A stretch of 64,000 nucleotides of DNA from Listeria seeligeri serovar 1/2b str. SLCC3954 (GTDB lineage: Bacteria; Bacillota; Bacilli; Lactobacillales; Listeriaceae), in the NCBI RefSeq assembly GCF_000027145.1, contig NC_013891.1, positions 806,001-870,000 on the forward strand, written 5' to 3'. Below the pieces are notes generated by a model. That model saw only the letters and a list, made by a program, of their open reading frames with translations. It was not told the origin of the DNA and made no database searches. A program made the translations under genes and the position numbers. Shown piece by piece: positions 16,793-24,807 of the stretch (position 1 is the stretch's first letter; the number at the start of each line of letters is the position of its first letter).

Positions 16793-17860
16793 ATGAATAT
16801 TTATCGTTACGAAGAAAACCCATTAATTACACCACTAGACGTAAAACCGATTCACGGCGGATTTGAAGTAATCGGTGCGTTTAACGCTGGTGTTGCAAAA
16901 TATAACGGTGAAGTGCTGTTACTTCTTCGTGTTGCTGAAAAACCTGTAAGTGAAGACCCAGAAGTAGTACTTGCGCCAGTTTATAATGCAAAAGAAGAAA
17001 AATTAGAGCTACAATCATTTCGTTTAGATGATGAAAATTATGATTTTGAAGATCCTCGTATGATTCGTGATAAAGCAAAACTAGAAGGTTTTTCATATTT
17101 GACTTCGCTTTCTTATATTCGAATTGCTCGCAGTAAAGATGGTCATAATTTCACATTAGACGAAAAACCGTTTTTATATCCCTTCAATGAGTACCAAACA
17201 TTTGGAATTGAAGATGCACGAGTGACACAAATCGGGGATACATACCATATTAATTTTAGTGCTGTATCAGAGTTCGGTGTAGCCGATGCGCTTATTACAA
17301 CAAAAGACTTTGAAAATTTGGAGTACCAAGGAAATATTTTTGCTCCTGAAAATAAAGATGTGCTTATTTTCCCAGAAAAAATTAGTGGAAAATATTACGC
17401 TTTACATCGCCCGAGTTTGAAAAGTATTGGTAACTTAGACATTTGGATTGCTTCCTCACCTGATTTGCGTAGTTTTGGTGATCATCGTCATTTATTAGGT
17501 ATTCGTCCTGGTGAATATGACAGTGGTCGGGTTGGTGGCGGTTGTGTACCAATTAAAACGGAAGAAGGTTGGTTGATTTTATATCATGGCGCAACGGAAG
17601 AAAATCGTTATGTCATGGGGGCTGCATTGCTTGATTTAGCTGACCCAACGATTGTCCTAAAAAGAACGACTACACCAATTTTAGAACCAGAAGCTGAATA
17701 TGAGAAAAACGGTTTCTTCGGAGATGTTGTTTTTGCTTGTGGTGCAATTCAGGAAGGCGATATTCTGCATATGTATTACGGGGTAGCGGATACTTCGATG
17801 GCTGGTTGTGATCTGAAAGTAAGCGAGATTTTGCGCCAGTTAGAAGTGGAAAGTAAATGA
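16793..17860 (+). CDS. GH130 beta-mannoside phosphorylase
   Basis: 355 residues, cytoplasmic five-bladed propeller. Family marks include YEENPLITPLDVKP at the N-terminus, FNAGVAKYNGEVLLLLRV, and the central FGIEDARVTQIGDTYHINF, which carries the conserved Asp of GH130. RPSLKSIGNLDIWIASSPDL and YHGATEENRYVMGAALLD follow. From memory, the L. innocua relative Lin0857 is a beta-1,2-mannobiose phosphorylase, releasing mannose 1-phosphate and mannose. This gene is likely its orthologue. The mutase just downstream (4-bp overlap) could then make mannose 6-phosphate. Confidence 0.88.
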   Translation: MNIYRYEENPLITPLDVKPIHGGFEVIGAFNAGVAKYNGEVLLLLRVAEKPVSEDPEVVLAPVYNAKEEKLELQSFRLDDENYDFEDPRMIRDKAKLEGFSYLTSLSYIRIARSKDGHNFTLDEKPFLYPFNEYQTFGIEDARVTQIGDTYHINFSAVSEFGVADALITTKDFENLEYQGNIFAPENKDVLIFPEKISGKYYALHRPSLKSIGNLDIWIASSPDLRSFGDHRHLLGIRPGEYDSGRVGGGCVPIKTEEGWLILYHGATEENRYVMGAALLDLADPTIVLKRTTTPILEPEAEYEKNGFFGDVVFACGAIQEGDILHMYYGVADTSMAGCDLKVSEILRQLEVESK

Positions 17861-19530
17861 CTTGGCAAAACTATTTGAAAGATTGGCAGGAAGCTGATTT
17901 ATCAGACGACTGGAAAGCAGAATTAAAGCAAGTGGAAACCGAACAGGAACGCTTTGACGGCTACTTAACTTTTGGAACTGGTGGTATGCGCGGGAAAATG
18001 GGCATTGGCTCTAAACGAATGAACATTTTTACTATCAGAAGAGTGGCTCGGGCGCTTGGTGAATATGTCGTGGCAAACGGAGGCGCAGAAAGTGGTGTTG
18101 CCATTGCTTATGACTCGAGAAATAATTCGAGCTTGTTTGCAAGAGAGACAGCGAAGGTTCTTTCGGCGCTAAGTGTGCGCGTCTATCTTTCCGATGCGAT
18201 TCGTCCAACTCCAGCATTATCATTTTGTGTGCGGGAAAAAGCTGCATTTGCCGGCGTCGTTATTACAGCAAGCCATAATCCATCTATTTATAATGGTTTT
18301 AAAGTATATGATAAAAATGGTTGTCAAATAACTTTAGGTGCTGCTGAGGAAATTTCTACGTACCTAGAGCGGATAACAAATATTTTTACAATCCCGATTC
18401 GCGAACTTCCTAACCTGCTCGTTACTTCCCTTGGAAAAGAAATGGACGATGCGTATTTAAAAGCGCTTCAAAAAGTTGTTTTCCGGCGTGACCTGTTGGC
18501 GGATTATGGGAGCGAACTAACTGTTTGTTATACACCGCTACATGGTGCTGGGAAAGAACTTGTCATGCGAGTTCTTACCGAAAACGGCTTTTCTAATGTA
18601 GCGATTGTACCGGAGCAAAGTGAGCCAGATGGTAACTTCTCAACTGTTGTTTCGCCAAATCCGGAAGAAGAAAATAGTTTTGAACTTGCTAAAAAACAAG
18701 CCAAGAACATCCATGCTGATATTATCTTAGCAACCGATCCTGATGCAGATCGTCTCGGAGTAGCAGTTTTAACTAAAAATGGCGAGTACCAAATTTTGAC
18801 TGGAAATCAGTTAGGTGCATTATTGCTTGATTATATTTTAGCGGCGAAAGTCAATTTAACATCAGAAGATACGATGATTAACACGATTGTAACTGGCGAC
18901 TTGGGCGGGGAAATTGCGGCTGAATATGGCATTAACCACATCCAAACGCTGACTGGTTTTAAATTCATCGGTGAAAAAATCGCGGAGATGGAACAAGGGG
19001 AGGCTCGGTTTGTCTTCGGTTATGAAGAAAGTTATGGCTATTTAATCGCGCCGTTTGTTCGTGATAAAGATGCAGTCCAAGCGGCGTTACTCGTGTCGGA
19101 AATGGCTCTTTATTATAAAAAAGAAGGCACCACATTGCTTCGGAAATTGACTCGTTTATATGAGAAATATGGATACCACGAAGAATTATTGCATACAATA
19201 ACACTCGAAAGCACTAATGGAAAAGAGAAGATGACCCAAGTAATGGAAATGTTACGTAAGCAGCCAATGTTTATTCCGGAGATAAGCCGAGTGGAGGATT
19301 TCGAGGCAAGCGAGTGCGTTAATCTTACAAATGGAAAAGTATCGCCAATCAATTTGCCAAAAGAAAATGTTTTAAAATTCTATTTAAAAAACAATTCTTG
19401 GTTTGCGATTCGACCATCAGGAACAGAACCAAAATGCAAGATTTACTTCCAAACTACAGGTGAATCAAAAGAAATCGCCGAAAAAACAATGAATGACTTG
19501 AAAAAAGATGTTTTAACTTTATGGGATTAA
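17857..19530 (+). CDS. Phosphohexomutase (phosphoglucomutase/phosphomannomutase)
   Basis: 557 residues, overlapping the GH130 stop by 4 bp. The phosphoserine loop is TASHNPSIYNG (about 143-153), the metal loop DPDADRLG (about 294-301), the sugar-binding loop FGYEESYG, and the phosphate-binding loop RPSGTEPK near the C-terminus. Length fits the PgcA-like alpha-phosphohexomutases of Firmicutes. It would convert mannose 1-phosphate (or glucose 1-phosphate) from the phosphorylase to the 6-phosphate for glycolysis. Last gene of the operon, closed by a strong hairpin. Whether it prefers glucose or mannose cannot be read from sequence. Confidence 0.92.
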   Translation: MTWQNYLKDWQEADLSDDWKAELKQVETEQERFDGYLTFGTGGMRGKMGIGSKRMNIFTIRRVARALGEYVVANGGAESGVAIAYDSRNNSSLFARETAKVLSALSVRVYLSDAIRPTPALSFCVREKAAFAGVVITASHNPSIYNGFKVYDKNGCQITLGAAEEISTYLERITNIFTIPIRELPNLLVTSLGKEMDDAYLKALQKVVFRRDLLADYGSELTVCYTPLHGAGKELVMRVLTENGFSNVAIVPEQSEPDGNFSTVVSPNPEEENSFELAKKQAKNIHADIILATDPDADRLGVAVLTKNGEYQILTGNQLGALLLDYILAAKVNLTSEDTMINTIVTGDLGGEIAAEYGINHIQTLTGFKFIGEKIAEMEQGEARFVFGYEESYGYLIAPFVRDKDAVQAALLVSEMALYYKKEGTTLLRKLTRLYEKYGYHEELLHTITLESTNGKEKMTQVMEMLRKQPMFIPEISRVEDFEASECVNLTNGKVSPINLPKENVLKFYLKNNSWFAIRPSGTEPKCKIYFQTTGESKEIAEKTMNDLKKDVLTLWD

Positions 19531-19531
19531 T

Positions 19532-19575
19532 AAATAGCTGAAAATCATATTCTCGTGATTTTCAGCTATTTTGAA
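19532..19575 (+). terminator. Intrinsic terminator of sugar operon
   Basis: A 16-bp perfect stem (AAATAGCTGAAAATCA / TGATTTTCAGCTATTT) with an 8-nt loop. Confidence 0.8.
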
Positions 19576-19679
19576 AAGAGAAAGTAGTTGAAAAAACCTA
19601 AAAGCCACTGATAATCGTACAATTAAGAAATAAATAGGTTTTTTATTCGATAATAACGTTCAATTATAAGCTTTTGACA

Positions 19680-19708
19680 TTGAAAAGAAATAGTTAGTGT
19701 GTTATGAT
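19680..19708 (+). promoter_or_regulatory. Extended -10 promoter of cshA
   Basis: TTGAAA (19680-19685), 17 bp, TATGAT (19703-19708) preceded by TGT, an extended -10. Confidence 0.7.
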
Positions 19709-19992
19709 GATTAATGGAAGTTTATTAGGTTTATATTTAGCCTAGTGATTAATGAGGGCTTTTTTATTTGATGCGTTAGAACTGCTATGATAGCAGAGAA
19801 AGATTTCTGATGCCGTGAATCATTTTGCTTGGTGCGCCCAGGCTTTTCTATTGCAGAAAAATGAAAATGAAAGATAGCAGTTTTCATAAAACAACTGCAA
19901 ATGAACAGACAAACAATCGTAATAAGCGTATTGTGATGAATTATAAAAGTAGCTCTCCTACCAAACTTTAAACAGGTAAAGGAGAAATGACA
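19709..19992 (+). promoter_or_regulatory. Long (about 280 nt) untranslated leader of cshA
   Basis: The stretch between the promoter and the helicase start holds no supported gene. It contains an AGCC/GGCT hairpin followed by TTTTTT (about 19740-19767), which could be an early terminator. A second imperfect hairpin is near 19829-19855. Long leaders of this kind in front of cold-shock helicases often control expression by temperature or autoregulation; that role here is inferred only. Confidence 0.5.
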
Positions 19993-21567
19993 TTGACAAA
20001 ATTTTCGGAGTTCGGACTGGACGAAAAAATTGTAAAATCAGTAAATCGGATGGGGTTTGAAGAAGCGACACCAATCCAAGAAAAGACAATTCCACTAGGA
20101 TTAGCAGGTAAAGACTTAATTGGACAAGCACAAACAGGTACTGGTAAAACAGCCGCTTTTGGTCTCCCAATGATCCACAAAATTGACCAAAAGAGTAATA
20201 ACGTACAAGCTTTAATTATCGCTCCAACACGGGAACTTGCAATCCAAGTTTCAGAAGAGCTTTATAAACTTAGCTATGACAAACATGTACGTGTGCTAGC
20301 AGTTTACGGTGGTAGTGATATCAGCCGTCAAATCCGTTCACTTAAGAAATTCCCACAAATCGTAGTTGGTACGCCAGGACGTATTTTGGATCATATTAAC
20401 CGTCGCACATTGAAACTAGAAAACGTGGAAACACTTGTACTAGATGAAGCAGACGAAATGCTAAATATGGGCTTCATTGACGATATCGAAACTATCCTAA
20501 AAGAAGTACCAGCAGAACGTCAAACATTACTATTTTCTGCAACAATGCCTGATCCAATTCGCCGCATCGGTGAACGTTTCATGCATAGCCCAGAACTTAT
20601 TCGCATCAAAGCGAAAGAAATGACTGCACTATTAATCGAACAATTCTTCGTAAAAGTGCATGAAAAAGAAAAATTTGACGTATTATCTCGTTTACTAGAC
20701 GTTCAAGCGCCAGAACTTGCTATTATTTTTGGCCGTACAAAACGTCGTGTAGATGAATTATCTCGTGCGCTTGATATGCGTGGTTATGTAGCTGAAGGTA
20801 TTCACGGCGACTTAACTCAAGCGAAACGTATGAGTGTATTACGCAAATTTAAAGAAGGAAAAATTGATGTTCTAGTTGCGACAGACGTAGCAGCACGTGG
20901 ACTTGATATTTCCGGCGTAACTCACGTATATAACTATGACATTCCTCAAGATCCAGAAAGCTATGTTCACCGTATTGGTCGTACTGGTCGTGCTGGTAAA
21001 GAAGGTATGGCAATTACATTCGTACAACCTCGCGAAATGGGTTACCTGCGTATCGTAGAAGAAACTACGAAAAAACGTATGCAACCACTTCAAGCTCCTA
21101 CATGGGACGAAGCTTTTGCAGGTCAATTACGCGTAGCAACAGAAAAAATTCAAGAAGCAGTTACAGAAGAAAATCTTTCTGATTACAAAACATATGCTAA
21201 TCAATTATTAGAAAAATATGATGCAACTGATATCGCAGCTGCAATGCTTAAAATGCTAGCTAAAGAGCCAGATAAAACACCAGTTCATATTACCGAAGAG
21301 CGTCCATTACCATCTCGTGGTGGCGGCGGCTACAAAGGTAAAGGTGGAAATGGTAAAGGCGGCAAAGGTGGTGGCGGCTATCGCGGCGGAAGCGGTAAAG
21401 GCGGAAGCTACCGTGATCGTAACAACAGTGGAAAAGGTCGTCGTAGCGGCGGCGGTTCCGGTGGTGGAAACGGTTCTGGCGGCGGAAATCGTGATCGTCG
21501 TGGAAACGGCGAACAACGTCCAAGTGGTGGTGGAAACAAAGGAAGCTACTCACAAAAATCTAAATAA
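19993..21567 (+). CDS. cshA: DEAD-box RNA helicase with glycine-rich tail
   Basis: 524 residues from TTG 19993, 8 bp after AAAGGAG (19978-19984). ATG 19987 is only 2 bp from that site. Motifs in order are Q-motif ([13 protein letters not shown]), [25 protein letters not shown], then [10 protein letters not shown] and [11 protein letters not shown] in the second RecA domain. The tail from about 438 is low-complexity Gly/Lys/Arg/Ser, a nonspecific RNA-binding arm. CshA-type helicases unwind RNA in ribosome assembly and with the RNA degradosome, especially in the cold. It is monocistronic. Confidence 0.95.
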   Translation: MTKFSEFGLDEKIVKSVNRMGFEEATPIQEKTIPLGLAGKDLIGQAQTGTGKTAAFGLPMIHKIDQKSNNVQALIIAPTRELAIQVSEELYKLSYDKHVRVLAVYGGSDISRQIRSLKKFPQIVVGTPGRILDHINRRTLKLENVETLVLDEADEMLNMGFIDDIETILKEVPAERQTLLFSATMPDPIRRIGERFMHSPELIRIKAKEMTALLIEQFFVKVHEKEKFDVLSRLLDVQAPELAIIFGRTKRRVDELSRALDMRGYVAEGIHGDLTQAKRMSVLRKFKEGKIDVLVATDVAARGLDISGVTHVYNYDIPQDPESYVHRIGRTGRAGKEGMAITFVQPREMGYLRIVEETTKKRMQPLQAPTWDEAFAGQLRVATEKIQEAVTEENLSDYKTYANQLLEKYDATDIAAAMLKMLAKEPDKTPVHITEERPLPSRGGGGYKGKGGNGKGGKGGGGYRGGSGKGGSYRDRNNSGKGRRSGGGSGGGNGSGGGNRDRRGNGEQRPSGGGNKGSYSQKSK

Positions 21568-21579
21568 AATCATACTACA

Positions 21580-21609
21580 AAGCGGTTACCATTTGGTAGC
21601 CGCTTTTTT
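21580..21609 (+). terminator. Intrinsic terminator after cshA
   Basis: AAGCGGTTACCA pairs with TGGTAGCCGCTT (one G-T), 2-nt loop region, then TTTT. Confidence 0.8.
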
Positions 21610-21708
21610 GATGTTATTATACGGAACTTCATTGTATAGAAAGAAAAACATCATTTACATTGACCTCCATCTATGAGAAAATAGCTTGTTGGCAAATTTT
21701 TGCTGCCA

Positions 21709-21751
21709 CACGTGGTTCATTCATACCATCCCACGTAAAAAAACTAGGAGG
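21709..21751 (+). promoter_or_regulatory. preQ1-I riboswitch
   Basis: A 6-bp P1 stem (ACGTGG 21710-21715 / CCACGT 21731-21736) encloses a 15-nt loop. It is followed by an A-run and CTAGGAGG, the usual small preQ1-I layout in which the 3' tail folds back as a pseudoknot. The CTAGGAGG tail is itself the ribosome site of queT, so binding of preQ1 would hide it and stop translation. The downstream gene is a queuosine-precursor transporter, which supports the call. Confidence 0.8.
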
Positions 21752-21758
21752 AAAAACA

Positions 21759-22247
21759 ATGAAAATGAAAATATTAACGGTGAATGCTATTATTGCGGCA
21801 CTTTATGTTGTGCTCGGGATGATTGTAGCGCCAATTGGTTTTATGGCATTACAGTTTCGCTTGCCAGAAATTTTTAACCACCTAATTGTCTTCAATAAAA
21901 AGTATTTTTGGGGCATTATTCTTGGGGTATTTATTACGAACTTATTCTTTTCCGGGTTAGGTTGGATTGATTTAGTGTTTGGCGTTGCGCAATCAGCTAT
22001 TTCGTTATTACTAATGATTGGAATTTCTAAATACATAAAAGGAATAATTCCGCGGATGATTATTAACACCGTGCTATTCTCGCTAACAATGGCAATTATT
22101 GCTTGGGAATTAGTTATTGTCTTTGATTTACCATTCTTAATTACTTGGGCGACAACAGCTCTAAGCGAATTTATAGTGATGGGTATCGGAATTCCGCTTA
22201 TGTATCTTTTAAATAAACGATTGAATTTCAAAAAAATGATTGATTAG
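21759..22247 (+). CDS. queT: QueT-family queuosine precursor transporter
   Basis: 162 residues from ATG 21759, 7 bp after AGGAGG; the open frame upstream runs through the riboswitch and is not translated. Five to six membrane helices; the sequence FMALQFRLPEIFNHLIVFNKKYFWGIILG is characteristic of the QueT (DUF988) S-component-like family. It would capture preQ0/preQ1 with an ECF energising module encoded elsewhere. Control by a preQ1-I riboswitch fits the role. Confidence 0.88.
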   Translation: MKMKILTVNAIIAALYVVLGMIVAPIGFMALQFRLPEIFNHLIVFNKKYFWGIILGVFITNLFFSGLGWIDLVFGVAQSAISLLLMIGISKYIKGIIPRMIINTVLFSLTMAIIAWELVIVFDLPFLITWATTALSEFIVMGIGIPLMYLLNKRLNFKKMID

Positions 22248-22255
22248 AAAACAGC

Positions 22256-22288
22256 GAGTCTAAGGTCAACTTAGGCTCTTTTATTTTG
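22256..22288. terminator. Terminator between queT and convergent TetR gene
   Basis: GAGTCTAAG / CTTAGGCTC, a 9-bp stem with one G-T pair and a 5-nt loop, followed by TTTTATTTT. The regulator's stop codon lies in the T-run. Confidence 0.75.
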
Positions 22289-22865
22289 CCAAAAAATGAA
22301 TAGTTTCTGAAATTAATTCATACAATTGCTGATTTGTATATTTGCGTTGTTGGGGGCTAATTTCTAAACCTAGATTTAAAATCATCCTCGCCAAATAATT
22401 GGGAACAAAATGATTGTCTGAAAAAGTAATTTCTTTTAATAAACAAATTCTGAGGATTTCTCCAGCGATTACATCTAAAAAAATCGATTCAGCCTTGCTC
22501 CAAGCGATAATTTGAAATAGCTGTTGTTTTTCTTGAAGTAGCGAGATAATTAATTGTTGGATATTTTGACGGCTTAACGTGATTTGATCGAGTTTTTTTG
22601 AGAATTGCTGCATATTTCGTAGTAGTTGCACCTCGACGATTTGAATTATTTCTTCATGGTGACGGTAAAAAGTTGCTCGTGACACATCGGCTTTGGCGCA
22701 CAACTCTTTTATAGAGATAGATTCAAATGAACGCCCGGTCAGATAATAATTCTCGATAACTGTATAAAATTTCGTTTGTGTTTTTTGTGCGCGCAAATCA
22801 ATATTTAGTGGTTGATGTACTTTTATTCGTGTGTTTATCGATGTCATCTCCAGTTTATGATACAT
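22281..22865 (-). CDS. TetR-family regulator, divergent to amidohydrolase
   Basis: 194 residues if started at ATG 22865; ATG 22847 is an alternative (a GGAG abuts it directly) and neither has a well-spaced ribosome site. The helix-turn-helix lies at about 45-75 (SFESISIKELCAKADVSRATFYRHHEEI), further from the N-terminus than usual, which favours the shorter form. The C-terminal half is of the TetR_C type seen in DhaS-like regulators. It is divergent from a SigB-promoted amidohydrolase, with a 14-bp palindrome between them. Confidence 0.82.
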   Translation of the reverse strand: MYHKLEMTSINTRIKVHQPLNIDLRAQKTQTKFYTVIENYYLTGRSFESISIKELCAKADVSRATFYRHHEEIIQIVEVQLLRNMQQFSKKLDQITLSRQNIQQLIISLLQEKQQLFQIIAWSKAESIFLDVIAGEILRICLLKEITFSDNHFVPNYLARMILNLGLEISPQQRKYTNQQLYELISETIHFLAK

Positions 22866-22884
22866 ATTTTTTATTATTGTATCG

Positions 22885-22898
22885 AAATAGCGCTATTT
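22885..22898. promoter_or_regulatory. Perfect 14-bp palindrome, candidate TetR operator
   Basis: AAATAGCGCTATTT lies between the divergent TetR and amidohydrolase genes and overlaps the -35 of the SigB-type promoter. Function inferred from symmetry and position. Confidence 0.65.
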
Positions 22899-22919
22899 AA
22901 GCAACCTTAATAAGGGTAT
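22895..22919 (+). promoter_or_regulatory. SigB promoter of amidohydrolase operon
   Basis: ATTTAA (22895-22900), 13 bp, GGGTAT (22914-22919); only the first base of the -35 deviates from GTTTAA. From memory, the orthologues lmo0869-lmo0870 appear in SigB regulon lists. Confidence 0.75.
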
Positions 22920-22941
22920 TATTTAGTTAAGGAGGGATAAC

Positions 22942-23940
22942 ATGAAAATCATTACAATTGAAGAACATTTTGAATCAGAAGTTATCACGAACGAAATTAA
23001 TAAGGTGACAGGAAATTTAATTAGCGGACAAGTAAGTGAAGAAATGTTTGAATATATGCAGAAAGAACTTCCATCGCAAGCGGAAATGCAAGATACAAAA
23101 GAACGACTAAAATTTATGGATAAACACGGTATTGACGTTCAAGTACTTTCTTATGGTAATACTTCGCCACAAAATTTAGACCCGAAAGATTCTGTACCAC
23201 TAGTTAAACAGGCTAACAATGAACTAGCTAAGGTTATAAGTGAAAATCCTGACCGGTTTGCCGGATTTGCTGTTTTACCAGTTGGTTCACCAGTAGAGGC
23301 TGCAAATGAACTGAAAAGAGCAGTGGAAGAGTTAGGATTTAAAGGGGCACTTGTCAAAGGAACTTACAATAATAAATATTTAGATGATGCTTTTTTCTTT
23401 CCGATTTTTGAAATGGCTGAAAAATTAGATGTACCGATTTATTTTCATCCATCTTTTATTCCAGCAAATGTAACCGAACAATATTTTACAAGTGATGCTT
23501 GGTCAGATGTCGTTACTGGAATATTCTCTTCAGCAGGTTTTGGGTGGCATATGGATGTCGGAATTCAAGTCGTGCGGATGATTGTTTCGGGGATTTTCGA
23601 TAAACTTCCTAATTTAAAAATCATCACAGGACATTTGGGCGAAATGGTACCGATGTTTTTAGAGAGAATGGATGATACGATTTCACACTGGGCAAAACTG
23701 GACCGGAAGATTTCTGATTATTATCGTACCAATATCTATGTGACTCCAAGTGGTTTGTTATACAAAAATGAATGGAAATTTTTATTAAATGAACTAGATG
23801 AAGAGCATATTATTTACGCGCTAGACTATCCTTTTGTGAAACCTGAAAATGCAGGAACTTTTTTAGACAGTTTGGATTTAAGTGATGAAACAAAAGCAAA
23901 AATTGCCTATAAAAATGCAGAAAAACTATTACATTTATAA
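22942..23940 (+). CDS. Amidohydrolase-2 family protein (ACMSD/resorcylate decarboxylase-like)
   Basis: 332 residues. ATG 22942 follows AAGGAGGG (22929-22936). It has a TIM-barrel metal-dependent hydrolase fold of the amidohydrolase_2 group. The expected metal ligands are seen as the His of IYFHPSF, the His of ITGHLGEMVP and the Asp of YALDYPFV. The usual N-terminal HxH is replaced by EEHFESE, as in gamma-resorcylate decarboxylase-type members (ExH). By family it could be a nonoxidative aromatic decarboxylase or a hydrolase; the substrate is unknown. It is co-transcribed with DUF2316 15 bp downstream. Confidence 0.85.
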   Translation: MKIITIEEHFESEVITNEINKVTGNLISGQVSEEMFEYMQKELPSQAEMQDTKERLKFMDKHGIDVQVLSYGNTSPQNLDPKDSVPLVKQANNELAKVISENPDRFAGFAVLPVGSPVEAANELKRAVEELGFKGALVKGTYNNKYLDDAFFFPIFEMAEKLDVPIYFHPSFIPANVTEQYFTSDAWSDVVTGIFSSAGFGWHMDVGIQVVRMIVSGIFDKLPNLKIITGHLGEMVPMFLERMDDTISHWAKLDRKISDYYRTNIYVTPSGLLYKNEWKFLLNELDEEHIIYALDYPFVKPENAGTFLDSLDLSDETKAKIAYKNAEKLLHL

Positions 23941-23955
23941 TAAGGTGGAATTTAT

Positions 23956-24282
23956 ATGTCATTAACTAAAGATCAAAAGATAGCAACTAAACAAGAACTG
24001 GCTGAAAATCTAGCATTAACTAACTTAACAATTGCAGAAGTTGCCGCGGAGCTAAACACTAGTGAAGCAAAAATCGAGCGTATCTTAAACTTAAAACAAA
24101 ACTCTTTAAATGATGGCTGGATTTTTCGTAATTACCTGCTTAAAAAAGTGGCGGAAAAAGGTCTTGAGCAGGTTCCATTTACAGCACTCGGCGGGGATTA
24201 CCATGATTATTGGTTTTTAGATGCTGGAATAATAGATGCTGGAATAATAGATGCTGGAATATTGAGTAAAGGAAATCGTTAA
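23956..24282 (+). CDS. DUF2316 protein with C-terminal pentapeptide repeat
   Basis: 108 residues, start behind AAGGTGG (23942-23948). The N-terminal 60 residues have a helix-turn-helix look (TIAEVAAELNTSEAKIERILNL); the DUF2316 mark is DGWIFRNYLLKKVAEKG, ending DYHDYWFLD. The extreme C-terminus repeats DAGII/DAGII/DAGIL, encoded by three 15-bp DNA units, so the length probably varies between strains. Partner of the amidohydrolase and likely SigB-driven. Function unknown; DNA binding is possible but unproven. Confidence 0.8.
   Translation: MSLTKDQKIATKQELAENLALTNLTIAEVAAELNTSEAKIERILNLKQNSLNDGWIFRNYLLKKVAEKGLEQVPFTALGGDYHDYWFLDAGIIDAGIIDAGILSKGNR
24220..24264 (+). repeat. 15-bp in-frame tandem repeat, three units
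   Basis: GATGCTGGAATAATA occurs at 24220-24234 and 24235-24249, with a diverged third copy at 24250-24264. The period is a multiple of three, so copy changes keep the frame. Confidence 0.9.
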
Positions 24283-24322
24283 AAACAGCCATTCTCTTGG
24301 TCCGAGAGAATGGCTGTTTTTA
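24281..24322. terminator. Bidirectional terminator, DUF2316 / HxlR
   Basis: AAAAACAGCCATTCTCT pairs perfectly with AGAGAATGGCTGTTTTT; 17-bp stem, 7-nt loop. Confidence 0.9.
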
Positions 24323-24323
24323 T

Positions 24324-24680
24324 TCAAGAATCTCGCTTAAGTAAAACAATATCTTCTTTTTGTGTTAGTAATAAATCCACATGATTTTCGCCCCATAAGC
24401 AAAGTTTATTTAAGATTTCTGATAAGGACTCACCGTACTCACTCAAAGAATATTCCACTTTTGGCGGAATTTGTTCGTAAACACGACGAATGATAACACC
24501 AGATTTTTCAAGTTCACGCAACTGTTGAGTGAGCATTTTTTGCGTGATGTTTGGAATTAGACGTTTTAATTCACCGGTTCGTTTCTTTCCTTCTCGTAAA
24601 TGGCAAAGGATAACAGGTTTCCACTTCCCGCCAATGACTTCTAAGGTAGCTTCGACGCCGATATTATATACTTTTGTCAT
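24324..24680 (-). CDS. HxlR-family regulator
   Basis: 118 residues from ATG 24680, with AAGGAGGAG (24683-24691 on the minus strand) in front; the longer frame to 24701 lies upstream of that site. The winged helix of HxlR proteins is clear: TLEVIGGKWKPVILCHLREG, ITQKMLTQQLRELEKSGVI, PPKVEYSLSEYG. It is divergent from an MFS exporter, an arrangement like YtcD/YtbD, and probably represses it. One Cys in VILCHL may sense electrophiles or oxidants; this is a guess. Confidence 0.9.
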   Translation of the reverse strand: MTKVYNIGVEATLEVIGGKWKPVILCHLREGKKRTGELKRLIPNITQKMLTQQLRELEKSGVIIRRVYEQIPPKVEYSLSEYGESLSEILNKLCLWGENHVDLLLTQKEDIVLLKRDS

Positions 24681-24700
24681 AATGCTCCTCCTTATAGGCA

Positions 24701-24731
24701 CTTTTTAGTATCTATATGACTTTTAAGTACC
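24701..24731. promoter_or_regulatory. Direct repeats in HxlR/MFS intergenic region
   Basis: CTTTTTAGTATC (24701-24712) and CTTTTAAGTACC (24720-24731) repeat at 19-bp spacing. They may be HxlR binding sites for the divergent pair. Confidence 0.35.
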
Positions 24732-24807
24732 TTCTTGTTATTTTATACCGCATATAAGATACTGTATAACAGAACGAAAGATTTTGCAATTTTAAGGAGG
24801 AGAAAAA

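Noticed and set aside
21301-21560. G-rich repeats in the cshA tail as a variable tandem repeat
   Set aside because: Units are irregular; it is a low-complexity Gly/Lys/Arg RNA-binding tail.
21290-21676. Several frames in the cshA tail
   Set aside because: Repetitive Gly/Arg coding makes the other frames open by composition (His/Arg-, Thr/Ala- or Val/Ala-rich products).
21660-21758. Upstream extension of queT
   Set aside because: Would be translated through the preQ1 riboswitch; ATG 21759 has the ribosome site.
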